Below, one piece after another: positions 1 to 12,281 of a stretch of DNA of 64,000 nucleotides. The stretch covers positions 58,761,519 to 58,825,518 of the forward strand of contig CM070594.1 in the NCBI GenBank assembly GCA_036346395.1. The letters run 5' to 3'. The stretch is from Hsuehochloa calcarea. Lineage: Eukaryota > Streptophyta > Magnoliopsida > Poales > Poaceae. The position numbers and the translations under genes are program-made. Each line of letters begins with the position of its first letter. Within the stretch, counting starts at the first letter, position 1. The notes under the pieces were generated by a model. That model was not told the origin of the DNA and made no database searches. It worked only from the letters and a program-made list of their open reading frames with translations.

Positions 1-70
1 CACATAGTTACTAGGGTGACATGGAATAATGGATTCAATTGCCAAATTATGGTATAATAATTAATTAATC

Positions 71-230
71 ATTAAATAGGTATTTAACTACCTTAAGGTT
101 TAACATACATTTACTTAAAGAATTAAAGCATGCAATTTTTAGTAATTTAAACTAAATAGGTATTTAACTACCTTAAAGTTTAACATACATTTACTTAAAG
201 AATTAAAGCATGCAATTTTGGGTAATTTAA
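71..230. repeat. 80-bp tandem duplication
   Basis: Two adjacent copies with a period of 80 bp start at 'taaataggtatttaacta' (73 and 153). They share the run from there through 'aattaaagcatgcaatttt' with only a few differences. It lies in the AT-rich part of the LTR. Confidence 0.85.
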
Positions 231-540
231 AGGAATATAATTTGTATAAAATGTAGACTCAAAATGATAAAAATATTGACTCGCCTAGAGTGAAGGTGAG
301 AGAGTCTTGAAAGTCTTGTGCCTGATCAAACTGGAGATCTCCCACTTCTCTGAACTCTACTCGGACGAACGTGTAGGAAAAATAATAGACAAGTAAAGAG
401 AACAAATAAATACACAAGAAATAGCAAATGAACTCCAAATTAAACGAGACCACTACCATTAGCAAGATCTTGAATTTAGATAAATTTAGAAATAAATTTC
501 ACTAGCATTGGAGTTATAACAGAGGAGAATGGAGCTTCTG

Positions 541-850
541 AAATTTTGGTTTTGAGTACTGTTCGCTTTGAGTACTATTGGCTTTGAGTATTATTGGCTT
601 CGAGTACTATGCACTTCGAGTATTGTTGGTTTCGAGTATTGTTCGTTTCGAGTACTGATCATCAGACTTGACGTGGTCGGAAGGAGGTTCGACTGCACGA
701 CGTGGTCGGAAGGAGCTTCGACAACACGTGGTCGGAAGAATCTTCGACTACACGTGATCGAAAGGAGTTTGACAACACGTGACCGGAAGGAGGTTCGACA
801 ACGCGACGTGGTAGGAAGGAGGTTCGACAACGCGGCGTGGTCAGAAGGAC
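541..850. repeat. Two adjoining minisatellites in LTR leader
   Basis: From 541 to about 660 there are six or more ~18-bp units of the form 'ttcgagtattgttggt'. From 670 to 848 there are seven 26-29 bp units of the form 'gacgtggtcggaaggagg' followed by 'ttcgacaacac'. Six of the seven units carry an ACGTG core. On the minus strand this lies downstream of the TATA box at 1235, so it would be in the transcribed leader (R/U5) of the LTR. The 141-codon plus-strand frame across it is repeat-driven. Confidence 0.8.
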
Positions 851-1234
851 ATGATGGAGATCTGGGCACAGAGAAGGGGCTTACCAAGACCGAGAGAGAG
901 GTCGGTGGAGGTCGGTGGATGGCGAACGGCGGTGGGGAAGCTCGCGGTCGGAGGCAAAGGAAGATGGCAGGTGAAGGGATCGACCGAGAATGAAGGAGAA
1001 GAGGAAATGTGGTGGCTCCTATGACACAAAACTGAAATTGACTGAGAGGATTGCTTCAAGGAGCTCTGGGGCATGAATCAACGTGGGTAGAAGAGTGGGA
1101 TGCACTGATGCGTCGAAAATCGAAAGGAGGCGCGCAGCGGCTTGAACTCGGAGCTCGGGGTTTCAGGCAACCCACAGCAACAAGAGTGAGAGAGGGAGAG
1201 TTGGGTGGGGGAAGGAGATGAAGGGGGTACTCTC

Positions 1235-1241
1235 TTTATAG
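1235..1241 (-). promoter_or_regulatory. LTR TATA box
   Basis: Plus-strand 'tttatag' reads CTATAAA on the minus strand, inside a GC-rich purine/pyrimidine context like that of the TATA boxes at 12528 and 20439. It would drive leftward transcription of the LTR element. Confidence 0.6.
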
Positions 1242-2090
1242 CCCGAGGGAGAGGAGGGGAGAGCCCTTGAGAGACTCGGAGGCGCGCGAGGTCCCAGGCG
1301 GTCATGGGAGCTCTGGTCGGTGAGGACGGGGTAGGTGCGTGCGCAGCGGGCGCAGGCTTGAGCAGCGCGGAGAGATGACGGGAGCGACAACTCGGGCGGA
1401 CCGAAGCAAGTAGTGGAGGCGACATGGTGACGTGGCTGTTGGCGCAGTCGAGGGCATAGGCACTCGTGCGTAGGCGAAGCTGGGACCGGGCGGCTCCAGG
1501 CGTAGCGCTGGCGTCCCAAGTGACAATATCGGTCGAGGGGGAGGGCGTTGTAGTCCACAGGCAGGTGGGAGCGGCGCTGGTGATGGGACGGGGCGGTGAG
1601 CAGGTGCGGGCTCGCAGGCACGTGCGTGCGTGGCACAACACGCGGCTTGGGCGCTTTGCGCGGTAGTGACGCACATACGATGGGACCAGGTGAGAGGAAG
1701 GAGCACCAAGGTCAAGGGCAGGTGGAGGGGAGTAGGGGCGAGGTGACAGGGCGACGCGAGTGCACGTGCCCAAGTGCAGCGCACGGGCGCTAACGGGGGT
1801 ACAGGTTGGCGACGCGTCGAGGCGAGGAGCAGGTGCGACGGCCATGGTGCGCTGGCTTCATGGATAGGCAGAGCGGGCGTGGCTGGAGCAGGTGGACGGT
1901 CCTGTCGATGAGACGGGATGAGGCAGGAGAGGTTGCCGGAGTCAAGGTGGCAGAGGGAACAGGTGGGCGCACGGTTTTGAATTTGAGGTAGAAGCTTGAG
2001 ATTTTGAAAATACAACTTAATTTTAAATAAGTTTTTTAACCCAACTGACAAAAGTAAATACTATTCAAGAACCGATAATGGGTTGTTACA

Positions 2091-2970
2091 AATTTTTCGT
2101 GTGACTCTCATAGGGCTTCTTCTCCATTTATACAGCATTGAGTATACATGGTATGATTTACATTTGTAAAAAAGAATCACTACAATTCAGGAAACAACCC
2201 ATTGTTGTAATCACTGGTGCTACAGTGTTGTTCAACAATAGCTCATCATGCTGATTTCTTGTTTTACATTCCTCCTCAATCTCATTCGACGGAGCTGAGG
2301 TTGAGATTGAATCTTAAATTATCCAACATCTGTTTGGTCACTGGTTTTGTGAAAGCATCTGCTATTTGATCAGCCGAGGGAACAAAACGCACTTCCAGTG
2401 CTCCGAGCGCTACTTTCTCCCTGACGAAATGGAAATCCACTTCTATGTGTTTTGTTCTAGCATGAAACATAGGATTGGTTGTCAAGTAAGTTGCGCCGAG
2501 GTTATCACACCACAGTATTGGTGCCCTTGGCTGTGGTAAGTTCAATTCCTCGAGCAAATATCGTACCCAGGTCACTTCGGCAGTCCCATTTGCTAAAGCT
2601 TTGTATGCAGCCTCGGTGCTTCAGCCAGATACAGTAGGTTGCTTACGAGCACTCCACAAAATCAGATTAGGGCCGAAGAACACTACAAATCCTTCGGTTG
2701 AGCGGCGATCATCTACACATCCTGCCCAATCGACATCAGTAAACACACTAAGAAGTGTGGATTGTGAACGTCGTATGCTTAGTCCATGGGAGACCGTTCC
2801 TTTGACATACCAGAGAATTCTCTTGACTGCCTCCCAGTGCACATCGGTTTGTTTCAACAAGTATTGGCAGACCTTGTTAACAACAAAGGAGATATCCGGC
2901 CTTGTTAAGGTGAGATACCTCAAGACGCCCACCATGCTGTGATATTTCCCTAAATCAGCTTTGGAGGATT
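2091..2970 (-). pseudogene. Copia element 3' end: RT tail, RNase H, PPT, partial LTR
   Basis: Minus-strand frames at 2970-2621 and 2575-2282 encode the end of a copia RT and its RNase H: 'YHSMVGVLRYLTLTRPDISF', 'DVDWAGCVDDRRST', 'WSARKQP', then 'LWCDNLGATYL', 'HARTKHIEVDFHFVRE' and 'DQIADAFTKPV'. The two frames do not join (stop/shift near 2600). Downstream on the minus strand a polypurine tract (ATTGAGGAGGAA, about 2267-2280) is followed by TGTAAAACAAG at 2268, taken as the start of the 3' LTR, which is cut at 2091 by the neighbouring gypsy LTR. Upstream coding is cut at 2971 by another LTR. Fragment only, not functional. Confidence 0.88.
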
Positions 2971-5900
2971 TGTAACATCCCAAATCTTGGGATTGTATTT
3001 CAAATGTATAAAAAGGTGAAAATTTTAAAACTTTTAAATATGCGTTGGATTTCTGGAGCATTTGCATAATTTGTTGTGTTTGAAAATTTTAAAATCAAAG
3101 AAAACATACAACTTAAATCGAAGCTCTCAATGAAAACAGAAATAAAAACTTGTTACCATCCTTGGGAAAATTTTTATTTAACTCTTATAATATTTATCAT
3201 GAATAAATACAATTTTTTCAAAAATTTTAGAAACCAAATCAACCCTAAGAAAATTCAAAACCCATTTGAATAACCCCTGCAGTTAAAGGATTAAAAATAA
3301 GCAAGTAAAATATGAACAGTGACGTTTCAAATTTTATATGGATACTAGGTCATCCCAGGCACATTCCTGTAAAATTTTAGAATTTATTGATATTTTATCT
3401 AAGTCAGTCAAAATTGAAGGTTTGAATTAAAATAAGTCAACCCTATTCACTCAACCTAACCGCTTAACCAACCGACCCGGACAGAGTACTGTTCCACCGA
3501 CTGAACTATTCTCGAGCTGACTCGACTCAACCGCCTAACCAAATCGATCGGACCAAGCGACCGAGCCCACATTCGGAGTCACTCACCTCTTGGTCCCACT
3601 CGTCAGCAGCTTCTTCCCCAGCTCGATGACACGCGCAGGCGCCGAGCGCCACACGTCCATGCCACTCTACTCGGCTCCATCCGCCTTTGCTAACTCCGTC
3701 TCTCCACCGCACCAGGCGACCAACCCCCGAGCTCCGCCTACCAACGCTGTCGACCGTCTCGTAGTCGACCGCGAGGAAAAGAACGCATGTGCCCTTGCCC
3801 CATTTCGCCTCTTCCTCAACTCTCTCGATGTTGTTCCACTTCTCCCCGCAACCACACCATCTTCCTTGGTTCCCTGTGCCCTCCATCTTTTCCCATGGGA
3901 GCTCCGCCGGAAAAGCCCTACACTGCCTGGAATGCTCGCGCCGCCTCCAAGCTTCCTGGGCGCATCGATGGGCTCCAACCCTAATCTTCTTGTCCTTAGA
4001 GTTCTCGTGGATGTCATTTTGTTATCCCTCACCTCCTTTATCTCCTTTTGTGGTTGAGGCGCTGGGAACGTTGTTGTCTTCCTCGAGTCCGGCGATGTCC
4101 AGAGCGCGACCGCCTTCACCCCTCGTCGTCCCGGCCAAACCGGTGAGGCCCTTACCCTTTTAATCGAGTCATCTCATGTTATAACTGCCTAGGGACATGT
4201 ACCCTAGGTTAATTCGTCCCTCAACCATATAATCACTAGGCCTTGTTCATCTTCCATGTGCACGGCCGAAAGCACCACCACCAGCGCGATCCCATCTCCG
4301 GTGAGACCCAGTTCAATTCCTTCCTCCAGAGCCATCTCCTACACTTACTCGAGCTTTCCCAACCACCATTTCCTCTTATTTTTAATCAGGTTATCCCCGC
4401 CGCGGTAGAGCACTACCGCCATTTCGGTTCATCGCCACGGCCATCGCCGACCTTCTTCGTTCTCTTGCCTCGGGTGAGTTACTAGTAACTCGTAGACCCT
4501 CATGCGTGCGCTAGATTGCTTAAAGTGTTGTTGGTTTGGGAAGTGGCTTGTTAGCCCGAACGCCCGCTCCGCCAAACTCCAGCGCACCGCCGCTTTGCAC
4601 CGCCATAGGACTCGCCGCCGACACCATTAGGACCGCCCCAGTCTGGGAATTCCTTTTTGGGTCTCCACAGCCACCTCCTTGGACCACACCGTCAGTGACA
4701 CGCCGACGAAGTCACGATCGGCTCTGCCTCTGCTCTGTCCGAATGAGACAACCTCGTAGTAAAGTCATTAATGAAGCAAATCTTTGTCCTTAGGGTTAAT
4801 TGGGAAATTAGTGTCTGGTTTAATGTCGTGTGATTCATTAACATGTGGGCCCGAGGTCATTAAGTTCATAGTAACCAGCACCGGTAGACCCGTGGACCGG
4901 TTCATGGACCCTCGGTCCATACACTGTGCTATGGACTAAGACTATGACATGTGGGCCCCCTGTAAGTTAACCTTTAATTCAGAATTTAATTGAAAAAGCA
5001 CAATATTCATCAAACCCCGCTTGTCAGCTACTGTGGCTAGAATAGGCACGGGTAAAGAAAGTATTAAATGTATTTATAATTTCCGAAATGATTATTTGTT
5101 GAATTGAAAACTCATTCAACTTCAAAAATGCAGAACTAATTCATTCTAACTCCAAATCCAGTGAAACCAATTTTAGTAATTTTAATTTTTAATGAACTTT
5201 AATATGGTATAATTTTTGAATATGTTACTGTTCTGTAAAAATTAATTTTTAATATTGCTCTCGGAATATGATTATTTTTACACTAGAAAATGCTTTCACT
5301 TCCAAAATTCATAGAAAATTCATTCGAACTACAAATGAGGACAATCAAGTTATTCTGGTTATAAAATTTTCTTATATATCATTCCATGTAATTTTTATCA
5401 TCACCACATTTCTAGAAAATATTGCCAAAAGCTAGTTTTTGGATGAATAGTGACTGGTTGCATTTTTCGTGATTTTTCTAACCTTTGATCTTCCAAAGGC
5501 CATAACTTCCACATACAAACTCCAAATAAAGTATTTTTTATTTATAAATTCATATAAAATCATAATCCACCTACTGTTAAATTTTCATGCTTTTTGGATA
5601 AATTTGAATTTTTGGGTATATTTGGTGTTATGTGTCTTATTGGCTTTTCGTATTCGAACGTTAGATTACGAAGATTCGAACGAGTTCGATTGCAATCCTC
5701 AATAGCAACAAGAGGATTATCTTCAACAAGGCAAGTAGCCCCCCTGATCATATTGATCCTATTACATTCGTTACAAATTATCTTATTTGCAACTTGTATG
5801 TATGCATATTCTACTTGAATGATTATTTTTCGTTAGAGGTAGTTATTCCTGTTAGATGCATGAGCCGTAGCAAATATTTATCCCTTGCCACTAGCCCTAA

Positions 5901-6050
5901 GTTATTATTCCCACTGATGTTAGTACTCGGTGGATGTTATGGATTTTATACATGTTTATACGAATTGATGCTTAGTCATGCTTAGATTCCGATAGAATTG
6001 GGTGGTTATTATTTTATTATGCTATGTCTAGTACTATGTGCTACGTTAAT
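2971..6050 (+). repeat. Plus-strand gypsy-type LTR, 3'-truncated
   Basis: It starts TGTAACATCCCAAATC exactly inside copia RT coding sequence (after 'ggaggatt'), which marks an insertion junction. The body has the usual order for these LTRs: AT-rich start, GC-rich coding-like part (3590-4790), AT-rich part, then a stretch near 5640-5740 with 'gaacgagttcgattgcaatcc' and 'caaggcaagtagcccccctg', typical of the R/U5 part of grass Tekay-like LTRs (recognised, not searched). No terminal CA plus target-site repeat was found, and the sequence changes character near 6050, so the 3' end seems lost. ORFs at 3590-4163 are unrecognised and appear in both strands. Confidence 0.65.
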
Positions 6051-7227
6051 TTAAAAATTAAAAATGCAAACAAAACGATTTGGACTCAGATAAATAGTTG
6101 TTGGTGCAGTTATTGGGTATTCAGGCCTTAATGCCTTATGGAGCGAAGCCCAGCAACTGAGCTCACATAACTTGTCGGACCTAAGCCCCGTGGGCTGGAG
6201 CCTTTCTTGGGTTAATCCTGGCCCATCTTTCGACGAAACATCCATGTATGGTACTGATGGGTGATGGCCCGTGCATAGTTTGGCTCGTCATTCAACCAAA
6301 AATCCATACTTTCATACGAGTGGCGATGCCTTGTCCATTCTCTCATACCTTCGACTTTCACATTACGACATGGCGACATGGCAAGCGCCGCGCAGAGAAT
6401 AACAAACCTTCAATCTTTTGGGTGGCATAAGCACTATGCGTTGGAAAGCGCAGCAGGTAATTCAGCGATGCTTCTTCTTGGAGCCGAAGTCAGAACAGAT
6501 CCAATATTCGTGCATGCAGCATACATACTCTCGTCGCTCTAAACAAAACAAGTAGTGATCAGCTGCAGTGAATGGAAACATCTGCAACAAGCTTCTTTCC
6601 AGTCAGCTAATGATACCCCTCCGTCAGCTATTTCATAGATGCAAATGCAAGGTTACTCTTAGGCACAATTGGTTGCTTTTGTGTCATTGGCGGAAGTAGG
6701 TAGACATTTAAATTTCGTGCTTTTTGTCAAAACACATTTAAATTTTATGAATTATTGTTGTAGAACACTAAAACTAATATTATATTATTTTTAGGCTAAA
6801 GAGGAGAGAAAGCTAGTGAAAAAATTATTTTGCCCCGATATAATATCATTTTCGGGCTAAAGAGTAGAGAGAAAGCTAGTGAAAATTTTATTTTACCCTT
6901 TCACTTCTTTCTTCCTATTCTCTCCTCTTCTTCCCATTTCTCTTCGTTCCTCTTCTCTTCCTCCCCACCGAATCGCCGAGATCCGGTAGTGGGTCATCAA
7001 ATCCAGCGCCCGGCCACCGCCAAGACTGTCTGGCCATGTCGTCGTCTCCCTCAGGAAGTCGCCACTCCAGCTGACGCAGCCACACGTCACTGCCGTCGTC
7101 GCATCAGGCCGCACGCCAACGCTCGGACCTGGACGCAGTCGCGCCGATGCCGCTTCCAGCCGCTGCAGGGTCCCGCATCGCTGCCTCGGGTCCTCTTCAT
7201 CTTCCCTATCTCCGTCAACTCCCCGAC
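6051..7227. other. Unassigned intergenic segment
   Basis: No recognisable gene. It holds a ~60-bp direct repeat (about 6785-6895) built on 'gctaaagagtagagagaaagc', followed by a C/T-rich stretch and a GC-rich plus-strand frame (6830-7261) whose 143 residues resemble no family I know. It could be a promoter and first-exon remnant, but I cannot support a gene. Confidence 0.4.
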
Positions 7228-8199
7228 TGTAAGATTGAGGAGGCCGACTAGAGGGGGCTGAATAGGAGGTTTATTTTTTTGTTGCTAAAATCGATTTCCA
7301 ATGCGGAAGAGTAAGTCAAATCGATTTTGCACAATTAAGACATAAAACAACTAGTCTCACTAAGTACACCAACAATATAAGACTATATCAATAATAGCAA
7401 ATATACAAAGACATGTAAGCAATTTAATTCTAGGAATATAAATTACACAAAGTAAATCACTAGAGAACAAACCACAATGACACAATGACTTCTTACCGTG
7501 GTGTTCGAAAACTTGCCGGTCTCCCCTAATCTACGTTGAGGTAAACCCAAACTAATTGGATCGGCTGCACGAATTAAGCCAAACACCTCCGAGGTAAGTC
7601 CAGCCACTTGGACCGGCTCCAACACGAACCAATACCTCAATCCACTTGGGGTTACTCTTCCTCCACTCCAGAGATGGCAAGCACCAAACCAATCACAACC
7701 GCCCGGGTCTTCTCACAACCTTCTTTGAGAAGCTCACCTGCGCAACACCTCCAAATCGTCTAGGTGTCGGCAAACGCCAAGAGTAATAAGCTAAAAACTC
7801 TCACTTGAATGATCAAGTGTCTAAGGTCAAGTGGATACACAATCCACTACCTAATGCAACACGTGCACTTAGGGTTTGCTCTCTAAGTGCAACACATGTA
7901 CAAAAGAGTATAGAGGACTTTATCTTTGCTCAAAGTAATGAATATGACACCAGCAACCTTGTTCACAGCCGGTCAAGGTGGATATTTGTAGTCCACACAA
8001 AAAAACTAGCCGTTGGAACAAACATCTTGAAAAAAAAATCAGGATTTCCGGTAATACCGCCGTTCAAGACCAATACTACCGCAGTCGAGAACAACGGTCG
8101 ACTGTAGTGCATTTAATGCGACTAAAATAGCCGTTATGAAAAAGTTGTGGTACTACTACCAACTACAAATGGGTATTACCGCACTGCGGTAACACTGCT

Positions 8200-8580
8200 T
8201 GGCTATATCGGTATTACTGATTTCTAGAGGATCAAAAATACAAGAAAAACACCCTCTCTAGAAAAGTCGTACCGCCAAAGAAATATCGGTACTACCGTAC
8301 AGTGGTAGTACCGCTCAAATCATGCGGTCATACTAATTCTCAGGGGAGATCAAAAACACGCTCTCTGTATTTTACATACCACTATATATTTTTTGATACT
8401 ACCAACCTACGTAGTACCGCCGTTCAAATGCGGTCATTCCGATTATCAGAGAGTATCAAACCACTCGAAAAAAACTCTCTAGAAAATACGTGCCACCATA
8501 TAAATATCGGTACTACCGACTAACGGTAGTACCGCTTATCAACAACTGTCATACCAATTTTTAAAACAGTTTTTTAAAAG
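8200..8580. repeat. ~110-bp tandem repeat with TACTACCGC motifs
   Basis: Three degenerate units beginning 'atcggtactaccg' or similar at about 8286, 8395 and 8506 carry paired motifs 'ggtagtaccgc' and 'gcggtactacc', plus 'ctctctagaaaa'. The same motif recurs more loosely from 8040 and again at 23700-24300. It is typical of grass copia LTRs. Confidence 0.65.
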
Positions 8581-9016
8581 CTCAAAACAAGGCAATGCAT
8601 GAACCGTAACAATTTACAAAACACATTTGTAAACTTAGATCTTACCACAAAAAGTAAGTACATGGACTTCAACCATGTGCAAAATACATTTGCAAAGTAT
8701 AGTCACATCTTACAAGTCTTGGACGCATGAGCCTCAACAATTTGCAAAACACATTCGCAAATAATAGCATTATGCTACGGTAAGCTAGAGCAAGCGAGAT
8801 TGAGCTCTCAACACATGATGAGGCTCAAGCTACTAGTCAAGTTTTATCTTAATAGTACGGCAACCTATACTAGCAATCCAGTCTCTAACCAAATACCAAG
8901 ACCGGTAAAAGACTAGGAACACATCATTAGCCCTAGCAAGTCATACATTTCCATTGAGCATCCTCTTGAAGCTTGGCAACGCACACCTTCACGTCAAGTC
9001 CGGATTCTTAACTTAA

Positions 9017-9380
9017 ATATCATCAATACATGATGATCTTTTTCACTTCGAGATCTTGTCTTCATGTTCATCAACACATGATGACATCTTTTATCCCGAA
9101 TTGTGACTTGAATATCATCAACATATGATAATCTTCTTCACTTCAGGATCTTGTTTTGACCTTCATCAACACATGATGACATCCTTCACCCCGAATCTTG
9201 ACTTGAATATCATTAACACATGATGATCTTCTTCATGTGCCCTCCATCAACACATGATGGGTCTTCTATAGACTTGATGATCAACTCATCATCATCTTCT
9301 CTTCGAGATCTTGATATGCATCAACACATGATACATCCTTCACTTGATTTGATGACAATCAACTCATCATGCCATCCCAA
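9017..9380. repeat. 95-bp tandem repeat with a palindromic core
   Basis: Units start at 9017, 9112 and 9207 (period 95), with a partial fourth. Each unit contains two copies of the near-palindrome 'catcaacacatgatga', and further single copies of that core continue to about 9380. Located inside the sirevirus-like LTR. Confidence 0.8.
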
Positions 9381-9507
9381 GTCATCATCATCATAGAACT
9401 CAACTTATTTCACCAACTCATGGAAAATGTTAGTTGCACAATGTGATTATCAATAATTATCACAACATACCATTAACTCATAATGGTGGATCAAGATACT
9501 TAATTCA

Positions 9508-10368
9508 TTCCCTCTTTGCTAATTGATAACAACCAACACAATTACAAATAATTGAATATTAAGCAATGTGAGTATATACGAACTACATTAGTTTTATATA
9601 CTCAAGGGTATGTTTCAAAGTAGAGATCTCAAACATATATGGATAAAGAAATATGGATCAATACTTATGAAACTACAAAACATATAGTGAACTCTCCTAA
9701 ATGTGTGCATACACGATTGTGTAATAAGAACATATACACATATTCAAGTTAGACTTTTGGTGGAGTTCAACCTATAGTTTGGATCCGAGGAATGCAACAA
9801 GATATAAGAATATGATATCAAATACATACCTCTATGATTTTCACATTTTCATCCAAATAATACTACACGATAAGTATATCAATAGAAGTGTTAGTCTCAT
9901 AAATAGATTAATCACTAATCACTAAAATACTCTATTAACTCATAATGGTAGGTCTAGATTCTCTAATCTCTCCTTTTTTGGTGATTGATGACAAATCCTT
10001 TATCAACAACAACATTGGGATATAGATCAACATAATATAAGAATTTTAAGCTATTGAACTATATCATGCATGTTATTAACCAATTTAAGACTTATGCACA
10101 TAATGTATTCTTAAGCATGTGAATGAGACATGCAAGAAAAGTTGAAATCATAAGAGTAAATATTTTACTCATCCAAATGTATTTATTGATCATATAAAAA
10201 TATTTTACTCATCCAACGGTAGAAATATTGATCATATAAAAATTCTCCCCCTTTTGGCATTAATCGTCCAAAATCCAAACCAAATCTAAACCAATATAGA
10301 GTTTTGGCAAAACAATGAGCTTAGCAAATGAACTTATTTTATTTTGATATGGTCACAAAGAGTATGAA
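9508..10368 (-). other. Sirevirus 3' noncoding region with multiple PPTs
   Basis: Reading the minus strand, three polypurine tracts precede the LTR: GCCAAAAGGGGGAGAA at about 10242-10260, CCAAAAAAGGAGAGA at about 9978-9995, and AGCAAAGAGGGAA at about 9507-9520. Repeated polypurine tracts upstream of the 3' LTR are a known trait of sireviruses. No ORF is supported here. The Tekay element is inserted at 10369. Confidence 0.6.
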
Positions 10369-12245
10369 TGTCGGACCCCGGGTGTCACACAATCCCCGAG
10401 ACCTTCTGTGCATACCGAGCTAGTCCCATTATCAGTAGCTAGCTCGCACAGTTGTAACAATGATGTTATCATAACCATTCAACAACGAACTAATGAAGCA
10501 GACAAAGTAATATTAATTAAAACAGTAAAGACCTTATGGTCAAGGTTCTTACAAAAGTCGCCTCACAGGGCTTAGCAACAAAGAGTATCCGGCAAATGAA
10601 ATCTCAAAATACGTGGAGCCCAATCGACATGCCCACAGCAATCGAGTGGAGGACGTGACTGGTTCGAAGCCTTCAAAGTAGCCTTCCTCATAGTACTCAA
10701 CCCGTCCCGATTCTTCATTGGACCGATCAACAAAGGGCATAAAGCCGTGAGTACATAAAGTACTCAAAGAAGTCGAGAGAAATGTATGCACATAGTATTC
10801 ATGTCGCTTAAGCAAGGATGGCTTTATGGTTAATTCGCAGTAAAGCAAGTTTAATAAAGAAATGCAATAATTAGATTGCAAAGCGTGATTTTAAAAGAAT
10901 AGTACATAGATAACCAGTCTCTTTTGAATCAAACAGTGAACACCCTGCTCACTTCCCAACCATTCCAACCAAACCTTTCCATCGAACCAAACCACATTTT
11001 TGAAAATGCTACCTTTGCGTGAAATCACCTGTGCATGTCCGTAGAATCGTACACGGCTATTCGAATAGATTTTAACACTCGCAGAGGTTGTACACTTTAT
11101 CCACAAGAGATAAATCACTTGTAATGTCCGTCGACACACTTCCGAGGGTGTGCGACTAAGTGATTATCACAAGGCCTTTACAAAGTTCCATTTTGCCTCT
11201 GCTCGCCTCGCTAAAGTTTCGCCATCACACCCCTCTTGCGCCATTAAACCACCACAACAGAACCGACTCAAAATTTCCCCAATTAGTTGGCCAGGTCCGT
11301 CCCATACCGGACTTATGGTTGCACGAGGTGACCCAGATCAATGACTTGCAAAGTTAAGTCCTTAGTTGGCTGCTCAGACAAGACTACCACAACCCAATGT
11401 GCATCACACACCCACCTTTACTCCCTACCACAAGCCCGAGCATAAATCATTTTTGTTCATTCCCGACCAAATGGCAATCCCTGCCATGGCTCAACACATT
11501 TTAATTACAGTGGCATCACACCACAATTCCATAGTTCCATTAGTCAAATTTCATTCATCAAGAACATGTGATCGCAAGTCTCGCGGGTAACTAGAGCATG
11601 TCTAAGCAGTAATACGCACCCAAGTTGGTAATACAACCATGTCCAACTAGTATTAACCATCCTATGGTGTCCAAGGATATACATCAATCAAGGAGACATT
11701 TCATTTTCAATTCATCAAGAAGGCATAATGGCAATTTGGTAATTATCTACTCCCAAAACCATTTTTAATAAAACTAGCCATGCATCATAATTTAAAACAA
11801 TATACATTTGTAAAATGAGTTCAACATGGTCAAAGGCCTACGACTTACCTTCGTTGACGAGGAGTGAGTCTTCGGTCGTCGGGTCGAAGAAATCTTCCGA
11901 AACGCCGGAATCTACACGTGCGAGAATAGCAACAATAAATAAAACAGTACCAAATGAACTCCAAAAATTACAAAACCAGTACCAAATGAAAGGGGCTGAT
12001 TTTAGATGAATATAGAAATTTGGATCACCCAAATCGGAGTTCGGATGTGAAAGTTATGCCCGAATGAAGTTTCAAGCACATAAAATGACAGAATTAGGTT
12101 TTCAGGATTTTCCGGAATTATTTTTCAACTGAAAATTCCATTTACGCTGTCATGGCGCAAGCAAGACACGCTGTTGCCACGCCGGCCGAAGGCGCCGACG
12201 CTGGCACGACCAATGGCGGCCACGTGGCGCCACGCAGCAGAGAGA

Positions 12246-12248
<3 letters not shown>

Positions 12249-12279
<31 letters not shown>
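12249..12279. repeat. (GA)n microsatellite in Tekay LTR
   Basis: About 15 GA units. The same site in the sister LTR (20154-20177) has about 12, a length difference that arose after insertion or in sequencing. Both sit in the GC-rich LTR leader. Confidence 0.85.

Positions 12280-12281
<2 letters not shown>

Larger units (their letters stand above)
1..2090 (-). repeat. Long gypsy-type LTR, truncated by window start
   Basis: The right border ends in GGTTGTTACA, so on the minus strand the LTR begins TGTAACAACCC, a typical start for large grass gypsy LTRs. Internal layout matches the other large LTRs of this window: an AT-rich stretch, a block containing 'caaatgaactcca' and 'tagaaat' as at 11950-12020 and 53590-53660, a GC-rich leader (1080-1950), and a TATA box on the minus strand. 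The sequence to its right is copia coding DNA, so this is either the 5' LTR of a minus-strand element whose body lies outside the window, or a solo LTR. Long open frames through the GC-rich part, on both strands, look like composition effects and not genes. Family assignment (Tekay-like) is inference. Confidence 0.7.
7228..9507 (-). repeat. Sirevirus-like LTR
   Basis: The left end 'tgtaagattgaggaggccga' is the complement of an LTR 3' end (...CTTACA); this AGATTGAGGAGGCC signature is common in grass copia/sirevirus-type LTRs (recognised, not searched). The inner end is placed at 9507 because the minus strand there reads AAAGAGGGAA then TGAATTAAG, i.e. a polypurine tract followed by TG. Length about 2.28 kb. 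It contains two tandem-repeat blocks. The matching LTR at the far end of the element was not found, so the end at 9507 is approximate. Confidence 0.6.

Noticed and set aside
568..993. 141-codon plus-strand ORF
   Set aside because: Its sequence is generated by the 18-bp and ~28-bp tandem repeats, with no family match.
1078..2051. Long minus-strand Pro/Ala-rich frames (up to 255 codons) as a gene
   Set aside because: They lie in the GC-rich part of an LTR, several frames on both strands are open at once, and residues follow base composition. No domain recognised.
9017..9380. CRISPR-like array
   Set aside because: Direct tandem repeats without distinct spacers, in a eukaryotic LTR.
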